This document shows, one piece after another, positions 37,482 to 46,480 of a stretch of 64,000 bases of DNA. Positions within the stretch are counted from its first letter, which is position 1. Each line of letters starts with the position of its first letter. A program made the position numbers and the translations under genes. The DNA is from Pararhizobium sp. IMCC21322 (GTDB taxonomy: Bacteria > Pseudomonadota > Alphaproteobacteria > Rhizobiales > GCA-2746425): positions 2,456,412-2,520,411 of the forward strand of contig NZ_CP132335.1 in assembly GCF_030758295.1 (NCBI RefSeq). Direction: 5' to 3'. Below the pieces are notes generated by a model. It was not told the origin of the DNA, searched no databases, and saw only the letters and a program-made list of their open reading frames with translations.

Positions 37482-38285
37482 GTGAGTGATATTTGGGACG
37501 TTTTTGCGCTGAAATATGCTGAACGCAACACAAGAACGCGCGCAGATTCCTTTCTGGCAGACCCCCATCACGATCTGCCGCACGCTATGGATTATTTTGT
37601 ATGGGTGCTGCGTCAGGGATCAAAGACCATCGTGGTGGATACCGGGTACGATACAGAGGAGGGGCAGGCCAGAAACCGTAAAATCCAGATCAATCCGGCA
37701 GATAAGCTGCGGCAGTTTGGTGTTGATCCCGATACGGTTGACACGGTCATCATCACCCACCTGCATTATGACCATGCTGGCTGCCTGACGGCTTTTCCCA
37801 AAGCCAAGCTTCACGTTCAAGCCATTGAAATGGCTTATGCGACGGGGCCTTGCATGTGCCACGATCATTTGCGCGCGCCTTTCACAGGAGAGCATGTCTG
37901 CGACATGGTGCGGGCATTGTTTGCGGGCCGGGTCCAGTTTTCATCGGGCAGCGCAAGCATAGCAGACGGCGTTGAAACTCATCTCATTGGTGGGCACAGC
38001 AGGGGGCTGCAATGCGTGCGTGTCAAAACCGCGCGTGGCTGGGTTGTTCTGGCCTCTGATGCAAGCCACTATTTCGAGAATTACCGTCGTGAGAAACCCT
38101 TTCCCATTGTTGTAAATGTTGAAGACATGCTGACTGGCTTTCGCACACTTAAAAAGCTTGCCGAAAGTGACGACCACATCATTCCCGGTCATGATCCGAT
38201 TGTTCGATCCATCTACGAGCCTGTCTTCTCCGGTGATGACAGCATTGTTGCCCTGCATGTACCGCCCAAAGGCAAAGTATTATGA
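37482..38285 (+). CDS. Metallo-beta-lactamase-fold hydrolase, N-acyl-homoserine-lactonase-like
   Basis: This 267-residue protein uses a GTG start behind CTAGGAG. The zinc motif is H93-x-H95-x-D97-H98 (THLHYDHAG), with further ligands likely at H172 (IGGHSRG), D193 (ASDASH) and a late PGHDP. The sequence belongs to the AttM/AiiA-like branch, which opens lactones including 4-pyridoxolactone. In this operon the simplest role is opening a sugar-acid lactone to feed the pathway; quorum quenching is less likely given the context. The last four bases overlap the kinase start. Confidence 0.88.
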   Translation: MSDIWDVFALKYAERNTRTRADSFLADPHHDLPHAMDYFVWVLRQGSKTIVVDTGYDTEEGQARNRKIQINPADKLRQFGVDPDTVDTVIITHLHYDHAGCLTAFPKAKLHVQAIEMAYATGPCMCHDHLRAPFTGEHVCDMVRALFAGRVQFSSGSASIADGVETHLIGGHSRGLQCVRVKTARGWVVLASDASHYFENYRREKPFPIVVNVEDMLTGFRTLKKLAESDDHIIPGHDPIVRSIYEPVFSGDDSIVALHVPPKGKVL

Positions 38286-39553
38286 GCCAAAAGAAAGTGA
38301 TACTGGGCGCTGTCGCCGACGATTTTACAGGTGCAACGGATCTTGCAGCTCTGATGGCGCGCGCCGGCCTGTCGGTATCGCTACGCATTGGTATTCCAGA
38401 ACCGGGAACAGTTTCTGATGCGGATTGTGAGGTTGTGGCCCTTAAAATCAGAACTGAACCGGTTGATGAGGCTGTTGCCGAGGCGTTGAAGGCTTTGGTC
38501 TGGCTTCAGGAGATAGGCGCAGGGACATTCTTCTGGAAATACTGCTCGACGTTCGATTCCACGGCAAAAGGCAATATCGGTCCGGTCGCGGAGGCTATCA
38601 TGCGGCAATTGGGCTGTAATCAGACCGTGTATTGTCCGTCGTTCCCGGAAAACGGGCGCACGGTGTTTCAGGGGCATATGTTTGTTGGCGAAGAATTGTT
38701 GAGCGACAGTCCCATGCGCGCTCACCCCCTGACCCCAATGACAGATTCCAATCTGCTGCGTCTGTTGAATCCGCAAGTAACCAAGCCTGTTGGTCTGGTG
38801 AACCGCAAAACGATATCTGGCGGCGTTAAAGCAGTTCAGTCCAGACTGGCGGAGCTTGATGCTGAAGGCATCTCACATATTGTTCTGGATGCGATCAATG
38901 ATGAGGACCTTTCAATTCTGGGACCAGCCATAGCGCCCATGAAGTTCATCACAGGCGGAAGTGCGATTGCGCTGCCGCTGGTTCGGGCACTTTCAGGCAT
39001 TGGCAATGATGACCGCGCTGCTCTGGAAACCCCAAACACGACAAACGCACCATTGGTCCTAAGCGGCAGTTGCTCTGCAATGACACAGAAACAAGTGGCG
39101 CGATTTGCCAGCGGCCATCCTTCTCTCAAATTGGAGCCGCTGGAACTGGCGCTCGGAGGTTGCGCGTTGGAGAAGGCAAAAAACTGGTTGGAGTCTCAAC
39201 CGGTCAACGCACCAAAACTGATATATGCGACGGCTGATCCGGATGCGGTGAAACAGGCTCAATCTACTTTGGGCCGGGACCGGGCCGGGCAGGTGGTAGA
39301 AGATGCGCTGGCAGAACTCGCCCAATTTGCCTTGCAGATCGGCCATCGTCGTTTTGTGGTGGCGGGAGGCGAAAGCTCTGGTGCAGTCACAAAAGCCCTG
39401 GCCGTTGAGCAATTGAAAATAGGTCAGGAAATAGCGCCGGGCGTGCCCTGGACCTATACCAGAAGCGGCGCTTTCGATATTGCACTTGCCTTGAAATCGG
39501 GAAACTTTGGTGACGAAAATTTCTTTCAACACGCACTGGAATGTCTGCAATGA
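38282..39553 (+). CDS. otnK: Four-carbon acid sugar kinase family protein (OtnK-like)
   Basis: This 423-residue kinase of the former DUF1537 family has the N-terminal motif VADDFTGATD (11-20) for the acid substrate and a C-terminal nucleotide-binding segment VAGGESSGAV near 360-369. Characterised members phosphorylate O4 of 3-oxo-tetronates (OtnK) or tetronates (DtnK). The neighbouring OtnC-like gene, overlapping by four bases, favours OtnK: its product would be 3-oxo-tetronate 4-phosphate. The start overlaps the previous gene (ATGA). Confidence 0.88.
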   Translation: MSQKKVILGAVADDFTGATDLAALMARAGLSVSLRIGIPEPGTVSDADCEVVALKIRTEPVDEAVAEALKALVWLQEIGAGTFFWKYCSTFDSTAKGNIGPVAEAIMRQLGCNQTVYCPSFPENGRTVFQGHMFVGEELLSDSPMRAHPLTPMTDSNLLRLLNPQVTKPVGLVNRKTISGGVKAVQSRLAELDAEGISHIVLDAINDEDLSILGPAIAPMKFITGGSAIALPLVRALSGIGNDDRAALETPNTTNAPLVLSGSCSAMTQKQVARFASGHPSLKLEPLELALGGCALEKAKNWLESQPVNAPKLIYATADPDAVKQAQSTLGRDRAGQVVEDALAELAQFALQIGHRRFVVAGGESSGAVTKALAVEQLKIGQEIAPGVPWTYTRSGAFDIALALKSGNFGDENFFQHALECLQ

Positions 39554-40191
39554 GCAGTGAAACAAAACAACGGGACGAAATGGTGCTGCTGGCACGGTCC
39601 CTTTTTGAGCGCGGCTTAACCCCCGGTTCGAGCGGAAACCTGTCCTGTCGTCTGGAAGATGGCGGGTTTCTGATGACGCCAACAAACTCCAGCTTTGGGT
39701 TTCTTGAGCCAGAGACTTTGTCGAAGCTGGATGATGATGGACATCATGTGGCAGGCGACAAACCCACCAAGGAAGATTTTCTGCATCTGGCCATGTATCA
39801 CGGGCGGCCCGAGACCAAAGCCGTCACCCACCTTCATTCCACTTACTGCGTCTGTTTGTCCTGCATGAAGGATACCGACGATACCAACATGCTGCCGCCA
39901 GCAACCCCTTATGTTCATATGCGCGTTGGTCCGATCGCTGCCGCTCCTTACAAAAGGCCGGGAGACCGATCCCTCGGACCGGAAATTCAGAAGCTTGCCA
40001 AAAATCATTCCGGAATTATCATCCGCAACCACGGACCTGTTGTGGCTGCCAAATCCATACGAGACAGCGTTTTCGCCATGGAGGAGTTGGAAGAAGCAGC
40101 CCGCATTTTTCTGCTGACACGTGGCATCGATCTCAATTTGCTGACAGATAGTGATCTGGCAGAACTGGATGCCATGAAACTCGGTCGGTAG
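39550..40191 (+). CDS. otnC: Class II aldolase-family decarboxylase (OtnC-like)
   Basis: From the ATG at 39550, which overlaps the kinase stop (ATGA), the protein has 213 residues. Metal ligands are H94 and H96 (THLHSTY) and H161 (IRNHGPVV), with the phosphate loop GLTPGSSGNLSCR and TPTNSSFG near the N-terminus. In the described tetronate pathways OtnC decarboxylates 3-oxo-tetronate 4-phosphate to dihydroxyacetone phosphate and CO2. It is the last gene of the operon. Other class II aldolases of similar length (fuculose phosphate aldolase) are possible, but the kinase neighbour supports OtnC. Confidence 0.87.
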   Translation: MSSETKQRDEMVLLARSLFERGLTPGSSGNLSCRLEDGGFLMTPTNSSFGFLEPETLSKLDDDGHHVAGDKPTKEDFLHLAMYHGRPETKAVTHLHSTYCVCLSCMKDTDDTNMLPPATPYVHMRVGPIAAAPYKRPGDRSLGPEIQKLAKNHSGIIIRNHGPVVAAKSIRDSVFAMEELEEAARIFLLTRGIDLNLLTDSDLAELDAMKLGR

Positions 40192-40363
40192 CAGGCCAGG
40201 AATTGCAGAGATGAGTGGGCATATCTGACCGAAAGGACCTTCATGCTGGCTGGAGAGTTTTGAAACGCGCAAAGCCGTAAGTTTTGGCCATTTCCCAAGT
40301 TTCAGCGGGGATCATTTGCACAATTTGTTCAATCAATGGCTGCAGGCCCAGGACGCTTGAGGG

Positions 40364-40837
40364 TCACACCCCACGGTCTTTAACCGCTTCCATAGCCACA
40401 TGCGTGCTGGTATGCGCCACATGCGGTAGACTGGAGATGGTTTCGCCCAGAACGCGGCGATATTCGGAGATATGTTTGGTTCTGACTTTCAGAAGATAGT
40501 CAAAGCTGCCCGCAATCATATGGCACTCTTCAATTTCACCCACCCTGTGGGCAGCCAGATTGAACGCCTGCAACGCGGGCTCGCGTGTGTCCTTCAACTT
40601 GACCTCAACAAAGGCGATGTGGGCACGATCCAGTTTCTGCGCATTCAGGACAGCACGATAGCCAAGAATATAACCTTCTGATTCCAAACGCTTTAGCCGC
40701 ACCTGACAGGGAGATTTTGACAGGCCGATTGTCTCTGCTAATTGGGTAACAGTTATCCGGCCATTGCGGGCCAGAACCCGGAGAATCTTTTCATCAAAAC
40801 TATCAAGATCGTTTGCGTAAAATTCTGTTTCATCCAC
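40364..40837 (-). CDS. putR: Lrp/AsnC-family regulator of putA
   Basis: This 157-residue protein has an N-terminal helix-turn-helix (TVTQLAETIGLSKSPCQVRLKRLESEG, about 29-55) and a C-terminal ligand-binding domain (HMIAGSFDYLLKVRTKHISEYRRVL). It is divergent from putA with a 180-base gap, exactly as PutR of Agrobacterium and Rhodobacter, which activates putA when proline is present. The match is by family and position. It probably also controls its own promoter. Confidence 0.9.
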   Translation of the reverse strand: MDETEFYANDLDSFDEKILRVLARNGRITVTQLAETIGLSKSPCQVRLKRLESEGYILGYRAVLNAQKLDRAHIAFVEVKLKDTREPALQAFNLAAHRVGEIEECHMIAGSFDYLLKVRTKHISEYRRVLGETISSLPHVAHTSTHVAMEAVKDRGV

Positions 40838-41017
40838 GGGGAAATAACCTGAAAAATATGGTCTTATCAGGCGATTATACGCCGTAAACCGTATTTGCGG
40901 GAGAAAAAACGAATTTGATGCTTATAATATGTGTCCAGCAGACAAAGTGACTGAACACTTTCTAAAACCAACATCAATGCCGGGCTTAATTTCGAGCGCA
41001 ACACAAGGGCTCATGAC
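40838..41017. promoter_or_regulatory. putR-putA divergent promoter region
   Basis: This 180-base gap contains TATAAT at 40923-40928, about 90 bases before putA, with no good -35 box at standard distance. A weak -35 fits a promoter needing an activator such as PutR. No perfect palindrome was identified. Confidence 0.45.
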
Positions 41018-44000
41018 ATGAACACGCTGAATGAAGTTTCTGCCGATCTTTCTCAATTAAGAGAAAAAATTCGCGACCATGTGTTGTCAGACGAGGCGGC
41101 CGCTCTGCGTCAATTGATTGAGCTTGCAGAACAAACGCCCGATATGGCGGCCTCGGTCAAAGAGGAAGCTTCAAAGCTGGTGAAGGACGTTCGCAAGGTC
41201 CGGAACCCTGGCTTGATGGAATCTTTTCTGTCCGAGTACGGCCTGTCGACAAAGGAAGGCGTTGCACTTATGTGCCTGGCCGAAGCCTTGTTGCGTGTGC
41301 CCGACAGCGACACGATTGATGCGCTGATTGAAGATAAAATCTCGCCATCCAATTGGGGTGCACATCTGGGTCAGTCCAACTCCTCTTTGGTAAACGCATC
41401 CACTTGGGCGTTGATGCTGACCGGCACTGTTCTGCGCGAGGACGCAGGAATTGCCGGAACTTTGCGCTCGTTGCTCAAGCGGGTCGGCGAGCCGGTGATC
41501 CGCACTGCGGTGGCACAGGCGATGCGTGAATTGGGTCAGCAATTCGTTCTGGGTCGTAACATTGACGAAGCTATGCTACGCGCCGCCAAACAGGAAGAGC
41601 GCGGCTTCACCTACTCGTATGACATGCTGGGGGAGGCGGCCCGCACTCAGGCGGATGCCAGGCGCTATCATCTGTCATATTCAGATGCGATCAGCACCAT
41701 CTCCAGTCGCTGCGAAAGCGATGACATTCGTGAAAATCCGGGCATTTCCGTAAAGCTGTCCGCTCTGCATCCAAGATATGAGGCAACTCAGAAAGATCGG
41801 ATTGTGCCAGAACTGGTCAATCGAACCCTGGCTCTGGCGAGTCTCGCAAAATCAGCCAATATGGGTTTCAATATCGATGCAGAAGAGCAGGACCGGCTTG
41901 ATCTGTCTCTGGATGTGATTGAAAGTATTCTGTCGAACCCCGCGCTGGCGGACTGGGATGGATTTGGCGTTGTGGTTCAGGCCTATGGACCACGGGCTGC
42001 CTTTGTCATCGACTGGTTGCACGCATTGGCCGTTAAATTGGACCGACGCATCATGGTTCGCCTCGTCAAGGGGGCCTATTGGGACACTGAAATCAAACGG
42101 GCGCAGGTTCTCGGGCTGGATGGGTTTCCTGTTTTCACGCGCAAAGCCTCCACCGATGTCAGTTACATTGCCTGTGCGCGAAAGCTGCTGCGCTGCGCGG
42201 ACCGCATCTACCCGCAATTTGCCACCCACAATGCGCACACCATTGCCGCTGTGCAGGCTATGGCCGCTGATGAAGGCAATCCGGCGTTTGAGTTCCAGCG
42301 GCTGCACGGCATGGGGGAGGTTTTGCATAATGCGGTAATGGCAGGCCATCAGTCGCGCTGTCGCATCTATGCACCTGTTGGTGCGCATGAGGATTTGCTG
42401 GCCTATCTGGTTCGGCGGCTTCTGGAGAACGGGGCGAACAGCTCCTTCGTTAATCAGATTGTGGACAAGCAAGTGCCGGTGGAAACCATTGTTGCAGATC
42501 CCTTTGTGGCGGTGTCCAACTATCTGAAGGATGCGCCAAACCCGAAAATTGCCCATCCGAGCAAAATGTTTGGTGATGTGCGCGGAAATGCCAAAGGCTG
42601 GGACATTACTGATTGCCGCGATCAGGCATTCGTGACGCAGGCCATGGCGACCGCCTTGCCGAAAGAGAATACAAATCCGATGCTGGCCGTGGTTGAGAAA
42701 CACCAAACGCCGACCGTTGCTTCAAGATTCAATCCTGCAAGACCAAACCAAATCATCGGCCACGCAGCTGATACAGCATTGGGTTCGGTGAATGATGCAA
42801 TAGCGGCGGCAGTGGAGGGCGCTGTCATTTGGTCGGCAACACCGGCTTCAGAACGGGCGAATTGCTTGCGCAATGCCGCTGAACTTTATGAGGCCGATGC
42901 AGAGCGGTTCTTTGCGCTGGCGTGTCAGGAGGCAGGCAAGACTGCAGCTGATGCAATTGCAGAGCTGCGCGAAGCCGTTGATTTTCTGAGGTATTATGCC
43001 GCTGAAATGGAGCGGATGGTTATGAACGGCCCGGTTGAGGGCAGGGGTGTGTTTGTCTGCATCTCCCCATGGAACTTTCCATTGGCCATTTTCAGCGGCC
43101 AGATTTCAGCCGCGTTGGCCGCTGGCAATACCGTGCTCGCCAAGCCTGCAGAACAAACCCCTTTGATTGCAGCTCATGCGGTTTCCCTGTTGCACAAGGC
43201 AGGTATTCCAAAAGCTGCCCTTCAATTGCTTCCCGGGGCAGGCGCAGAAATTGGTCAGGCGCTGGTGTCTGATCCGCGTATCAGTGGCGTATGCTTCACC
43301 GGATCCACTCCGACAGCCATGCGCATCAACCGCGAGATGGCCAAACATGCCGCGCCCGATGCACCACTCATTGCCGAGACGGGGGGCATCAACGCCATGA
43401 TTGTGGATAGTTCCGCCCTGCCGGAACAGGCCGTGCGAGACATTATTGCCTCAGCTTTTCAAAGTGCAGGTCAGCGCTGCTCTGCCTTGCGTGTCTTGTA
43501 TGTGCAGGAGGACATCGCGCCAAAACTGTTGAAAATGCTGCAAGGTGCCATGGATGCGCTGGTGATCGGTGATCCGGCAGATTTGCAAACCGATATTGGT
43601 CCCGTAATTGATCAGCCTGCGAAAGCGAAGATAGACAATCACATTCGCAAAGCCGCGCAGGAAGGCCGCCTCCTGAAACAACTGGAAGCGCCACAAGAAG
43701 GCACATTTGTCGGGCCGGCACTGATTTCCATCAGCGGAATTGAGGATTTGGACGAAGAGATTTTCGGCCCTGTTTTGCACGTGGCCACTTTCAGGACCAG
43801 TCAATTGGCAACTGTCATAAAAGCCATAAACAGCAAGGGCTTTGGCCTGACCTTCGGATTGCACACCCGAATTGATGACCGCGTTCAGACCATTATCGAC
43901 AGCATTAAATGTGGAAACATCTATATCAACCGCAATCAGATTGGCGCTGTGGTCGCATCCCAGCCTTTCGGCGGCGAGGGCCTGTCGGGCACGGGGCCAA

Positions 44001-44566
44001 AAGCCGGGGGGCCGCACTATCTGAAACGATTTACAAAGTCGCCAAATATCGAAGTTCAGTGGCCCAAAAATGCACTGCCGATTTCGCATGCCACTGTGCA
44101 GGCGGCTCTGGATACATATCAGCCATCCTCAAATCAGCTTGGCCCAAAACTGATGGAAGTCAATGACATGCCCGGCCCAACCGGCGAGTCCAACCGATTA
44201 AGCGTATTTTCCAAAGGTGTCATCCTGTGCCTCGGCCCAACTGCGGACGCAGCCATGGCTCAAATATACAAAGCTGCCAGTCTTGGCTGTGCAACGCTTG
44301 CCATAGCGCCTGGTCTGTCACGGGAGAGGACGCTGAATGGCATGTTAGCACCGGAGGCTTTGAAAACCCTGTCAGGCTTTGACGGTGTCGCATGCTGGGG
44401 AGATACAGAATTCCAACGCACTGTGCGCTTGGCACTGGCCGACCGTGACGGACCGATACTGCCTTTGATCAGCAGCGATGATTTCTCGCCCTGCCTTCTG
44501 GAGCGGCATGTTTGCATCGATACGACAGCTGCCGGCGGCAACACATCATTGCTCGCCACAGCCTGA
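41018..44566 (+). CDS. putA: Bifunctional proline dehydrogenase / pyrroline-5-carboxylate dehydrogenase
   Basis: This 1182-residue enzyme turns proline into glutamate in two linked steps. The proline dehydrogenase barrel includes RLVKGAYWDTEIKRAQ (about 347-362). The aldehyde dehydrogenase domain has PWNFPLAIF, ETGGINAMIV and the nucleophile C821 (SAGQRCSALR). The end of the protein is the conserved C-terminal motif DTTAAGGNTSLLATA, which seals the substrate tunnel in longer PutA types. There is no ribbon-helix-helix DNA-binding domain, so control must come from the neighbouring PutR. Length and domains are complete. Confidence 0.97.
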   Translation: MNTLNEVSADLSQLREKIRDHVLSDEAAALRQLIELAEQTPDMAASVKEEASKLVKDVRKVRNPGLMESFLSEYGLSTKEGVALMCLAEALLRVPDSDTIDALIEDKISPSNWGAHLGQSNSSLVNASTWALMLTGTVLREDAGIAGTLRSLLKRVGEPVIRTAVAQAMRELGQQFVLGRNIDEAMLRAAKQEERGFTYSYDMLGEAARTQADARRYHLSYSDAISTISSRCESDDIRENPGISVKLSALHPRYEATQKDRIVPELVNRTLALASLAKSANMGFNIDAEEQDRLDLSLDVIESILSNPALADWDGFGVVVQAYGPRAAFVIDWLHALAVKLDRRIMVRLVKGAYWDTEIKRAQVLGLDGFPVFTRKASTDVSYIACARKLLRCADRIYPQFATHNAHTIAAVQAMAADEGNPAFEFQRLHGMGEVLHNAVMAGHQSRCRIYAPVGAHEDLLAYLVRRLLENGANSSFVNQIVDKQVPVETIVADPFVAVSNYLKDAPNPKIAHPSKMFGDVRGNAKGWDITDCRDQAFVTQAMATALPKENTNPMLAVVEKHQTPTVASRFNPARPNQIIGHAADTALGSVNDAIAAAVEGAVIWSATPASERANCLRNAAELYEADAERFFALACQEAGKTAADAIAELREAVDFLRYYAAEMERMVMNGPVEGRGVFVCISPWNFPLAIFSGQISAALAAGNTVLAKPAEQTPLIAAHAVSLLHKAGIPKAALQLLPGAGAEIGQALVSDPRISGVCFTGSTPTAMRINREMAKHAAPDAPLIAETGGINAMIVDSSALPEQAVRDIIASAFQSAGQRCSALRVLYVQEDIAPKLLKMLQGAMDALVIGDPADLQTDIGPVIDQPAKAKIDNHIRKAAQEGRLLKQLEAPQEGTFVGPALISISGIEDLDEEIFGPVLHVATFRTSQLATVIKAINSKGFGLTFGLHTRIDDRVQTIIDSIKCGNIYINRNQIGAVVASQPFGGEGLSGTGPKAGGPHYLKRFTKSPNIEVQWPKNALPISHATVQAALDTYQPSSNQLGPKLMEVNDMPGPTGESNRLSVFSKGVILCLGPTADAAMAQIYKAASLGCATLAIAPGLSRERTLNGMLAPEALKTLSGFDGVACWGDTEFQRTVRLALADRDGPILPLISSDDFSPCLLERHVCIDTTAAGGNTSLLATA

Positions 44567-44599
44567 GGAAGAACGCCGGCTTGTCGTCATAGGTGAGAC

Positions 44600-46447
44600 C
44601 TAAAACGGTAACCCTTTTTCCAGAACCCGGATCAAAGGCTGCAACTGCGCCTCATATTTGCGCCACTTTTCCACTGAACTCTTATAGATCGGTTGCCTGA
44701 CCTGGGTCACGCTGGCGGTTCGAATTGCACGGTCAGCCTCGTGGAAATTCAGGCAGTTCGGATCCCAGTCCAGTCCACAGAAATCCAAAACCGTCCGGGT
44801 CTGTTTCTCCAGATCAGCCACCATGTCCTCATAGCGGTTCTCCAGAATCTGGCCCGGAAAAATGCTATCCCAATGGGCCATCAGTTCGCGAAACTTATTG
44901 TGATACTGCCCAAGTTCCACCAGGTCATAGGCATAAGGGTGACCATCATTGCCGAAAATCTGCTTGAAAATCGCAAACGCATTGTCAATCGGGTTGCGAT
45001 TGCTGTGAATGATTTTCGCATTTGGCAATGCCAGCTTGATAAAGCCAACCCGCAAAAAATTATGCGGCATTTTATCGGTGATAAACGGGCTGTCCGTTTC
45101 GATCTCACGCACTTTTTCAAGATAGGCGGCACCGATACCCCGGAAGGTCTCATTGGTGACCTTGCCAGCTTTCAGCTTGTTCTCAAATATGCGCATATTC
45201 TTGAATTCTTCGCGCACCAGTTGCGGCATGAATGCTAATTCACCTGCACCAAACACATCCCGATGCGAATGAAAAACCTGTTCCAGCAAGGTTGTGCCGG
45301 AGCGCGGCATGCCAACAATGAAAATCGGAGTTTTGTCCTGATGCCCAGCACCCTTGAATTCAGCCAGCAACGCAGGTGTGAAGAGTTGCCTGTGCAGATC
45401 AAATTCACGAAAATCATCAGCCTGATTGTAGAAATATTTCTTGCGTCTAAGCCGGTTGCCTTCTTTGTAGTAAAAGAAGGATTTTTCATATTCCTTGATC
45501 GCCTCAAATGCTTTGGCCAGCGCCATGGCCAAATTCATTTTTGGGTCTTCATGTCCCTCTTTTTCCACCTCGCCCTGCAGAACCTTCGAATAGTCGACAT
45601 CTGGTATCGTCTTGTAAAGACGTTCCATATTCTTCATGTCGTCGTCGTAGGTTTCAAATTTCTTGGTCCGCGCAATCGCATTGTAAGAGTTTATGTTGTC
45701 TGGCTCGTGATCAAGAATTTTGCGATGAATTGCTTCTGCTTCCTCAAGTCTCCCGAAAATTGTCAGAAGGCCGGCCTTTTGGTTCAGTAGACGCCCGGCA
45801 GTTGGGCGCACCTTGAGCGCCTCATCAAGTGACGAAATTGCTTCATCAATTTGGCCCATTTCACCATACGCGCTGGCTAATTCGGTGTAGGCGTCGAGAA
45901 AGTCAGGTGTTATAGATACAGCTTTTTTCAGGACTGGGATCGCTTCTTTATATTCACCCATTGCATTGTAACCCTTGCCGAGATTTACCATAGCCGGCAC
46001 AAACTCAGGATCGGCATCCAGCGAGGCTTTGAAACAATCAACCGCTTCCTTGTTGCGCTTCAATTCCAACAGCGCCAGACCACGATTGTTGTGAAATGTC
46101 GGCCGAGTAGGTTCTGCTTTCGCAGCTTTTTCAAACCAACGTTCTGCCAGATCATGCTTTCCGGCTTCAACATCGATGATCCCAAGTGAGTTATTGGCAT
46201 CTGGAAAGGAACTGTCGAGTTGCAAAATGGCATGATATGCCAACTTGGCCTGTTCCGGTTGTCCAACTGCATAAATCTTATGTGCTGCCTCCAGCATCGC
46301 CATTAATTGCTGTGGATCACCTTTGGTTCGGTAGACACCGTTTCGCTTGTTCCTGCGTACTGGCATGGTAGCGGAAGGAGCTGCCTGTGTAGCCTGTGCC
46401 TGTTTCGCAAGGCGTCGTTTTTCAGCGCGATTCATGTGTCGTACCAA
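44600..46447 (-). CDS. TPR-repeat sulfotransferase
   Basis: This 615-residue protein has an N-terminal basic stretch (MNRAEKRRLAKQAQATQ) and at least six TPR repeats (about 45-280, such as AERWFEKAAKAEPTRPTFHNNRGLALLELKRN). The C-terminal domain is a sulfotransferase with the PAPS 5'-phosphosulfate loop IFIVGMPRSGTTLLEQ (near 373-388) and the 3'-phosphate motif IIHSNRNPIDNAFAIF (near 482-497). The TPR part suggests a protein or oligosaccharide acceptor. The PAPS it needs can be made by cysDNC eight kilobases away. It is on the same strand as, and downstream of, the UDP-glucose dehydrogenase gene. Confidence 0.92.
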   Translation of the reverse strand: MVRHMNRAEKRRLAKQAQATQAAPSATMPVRRNKRNGVYRTKGDPQQLMAMLEAAHKIYAVGQPEQAKLAYHAILQLDSSFPDANNSLGIIDVEAGKHDLAERWFEKAAKAEPTRPTFHNNRGLALLELKRNKEAVDCFKASLDADPEFVPAMVNLGKGYNAMGEYKEAIPVLKKAVSITPDFLDAYTELASAYGEMGQIDEAISSLDEALKVRPTAGRLLNQKAGLLTIFGRLEEAEAIHRKILDHEPDNINSYNAIARTKKFETYDDDMKNMERLYKTIPDVDYSKVLQGEVEKEGHEDPKMNLAMALAKAFEAIKEYEKSFFYYKEGNRLRRKKYFYNQADDFREFDLHRQLFTPALLAEFKGAGHQDKTPIFIVGMPRSGTTLLEQVFHSHRDVFGAGELAFMPQLVREEFKNMRIFENKLKAGKVTNETFRGIGAAYLEKVREIETDSPFITDKMPHNFLRVGFIKLALPNAKIIHSNRNPIDNAFAIFKQIFGNDGHPYAYDLVELGQYHNKFRELMAHWDSIFPGQILENRYEDMVADLEKQTRTVLDFCGLDWDPNCLNFHEADRAIRTASVTQVRQPIYKSSVEKWRKYEAQLQPLIRVLEKGLPF

Positions 46448-46480
46448 TTCAATTGGAATTGCAATCTTTGGGGTGTTTTA

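Noticed and set aside
37482-38285. Quorum-quenching lactonase
   Set aside because: The fold and zinc motif allow it, but the gene is embedded in a catabolic operon with coupled start and stop codons, so a metabolic lactone is the better reading.
41852-42706. 284-residue minus-strand frame
   Set aside because: It is antisense to putA, which is complete with all motifs; the frame is a codon-bias shadow.
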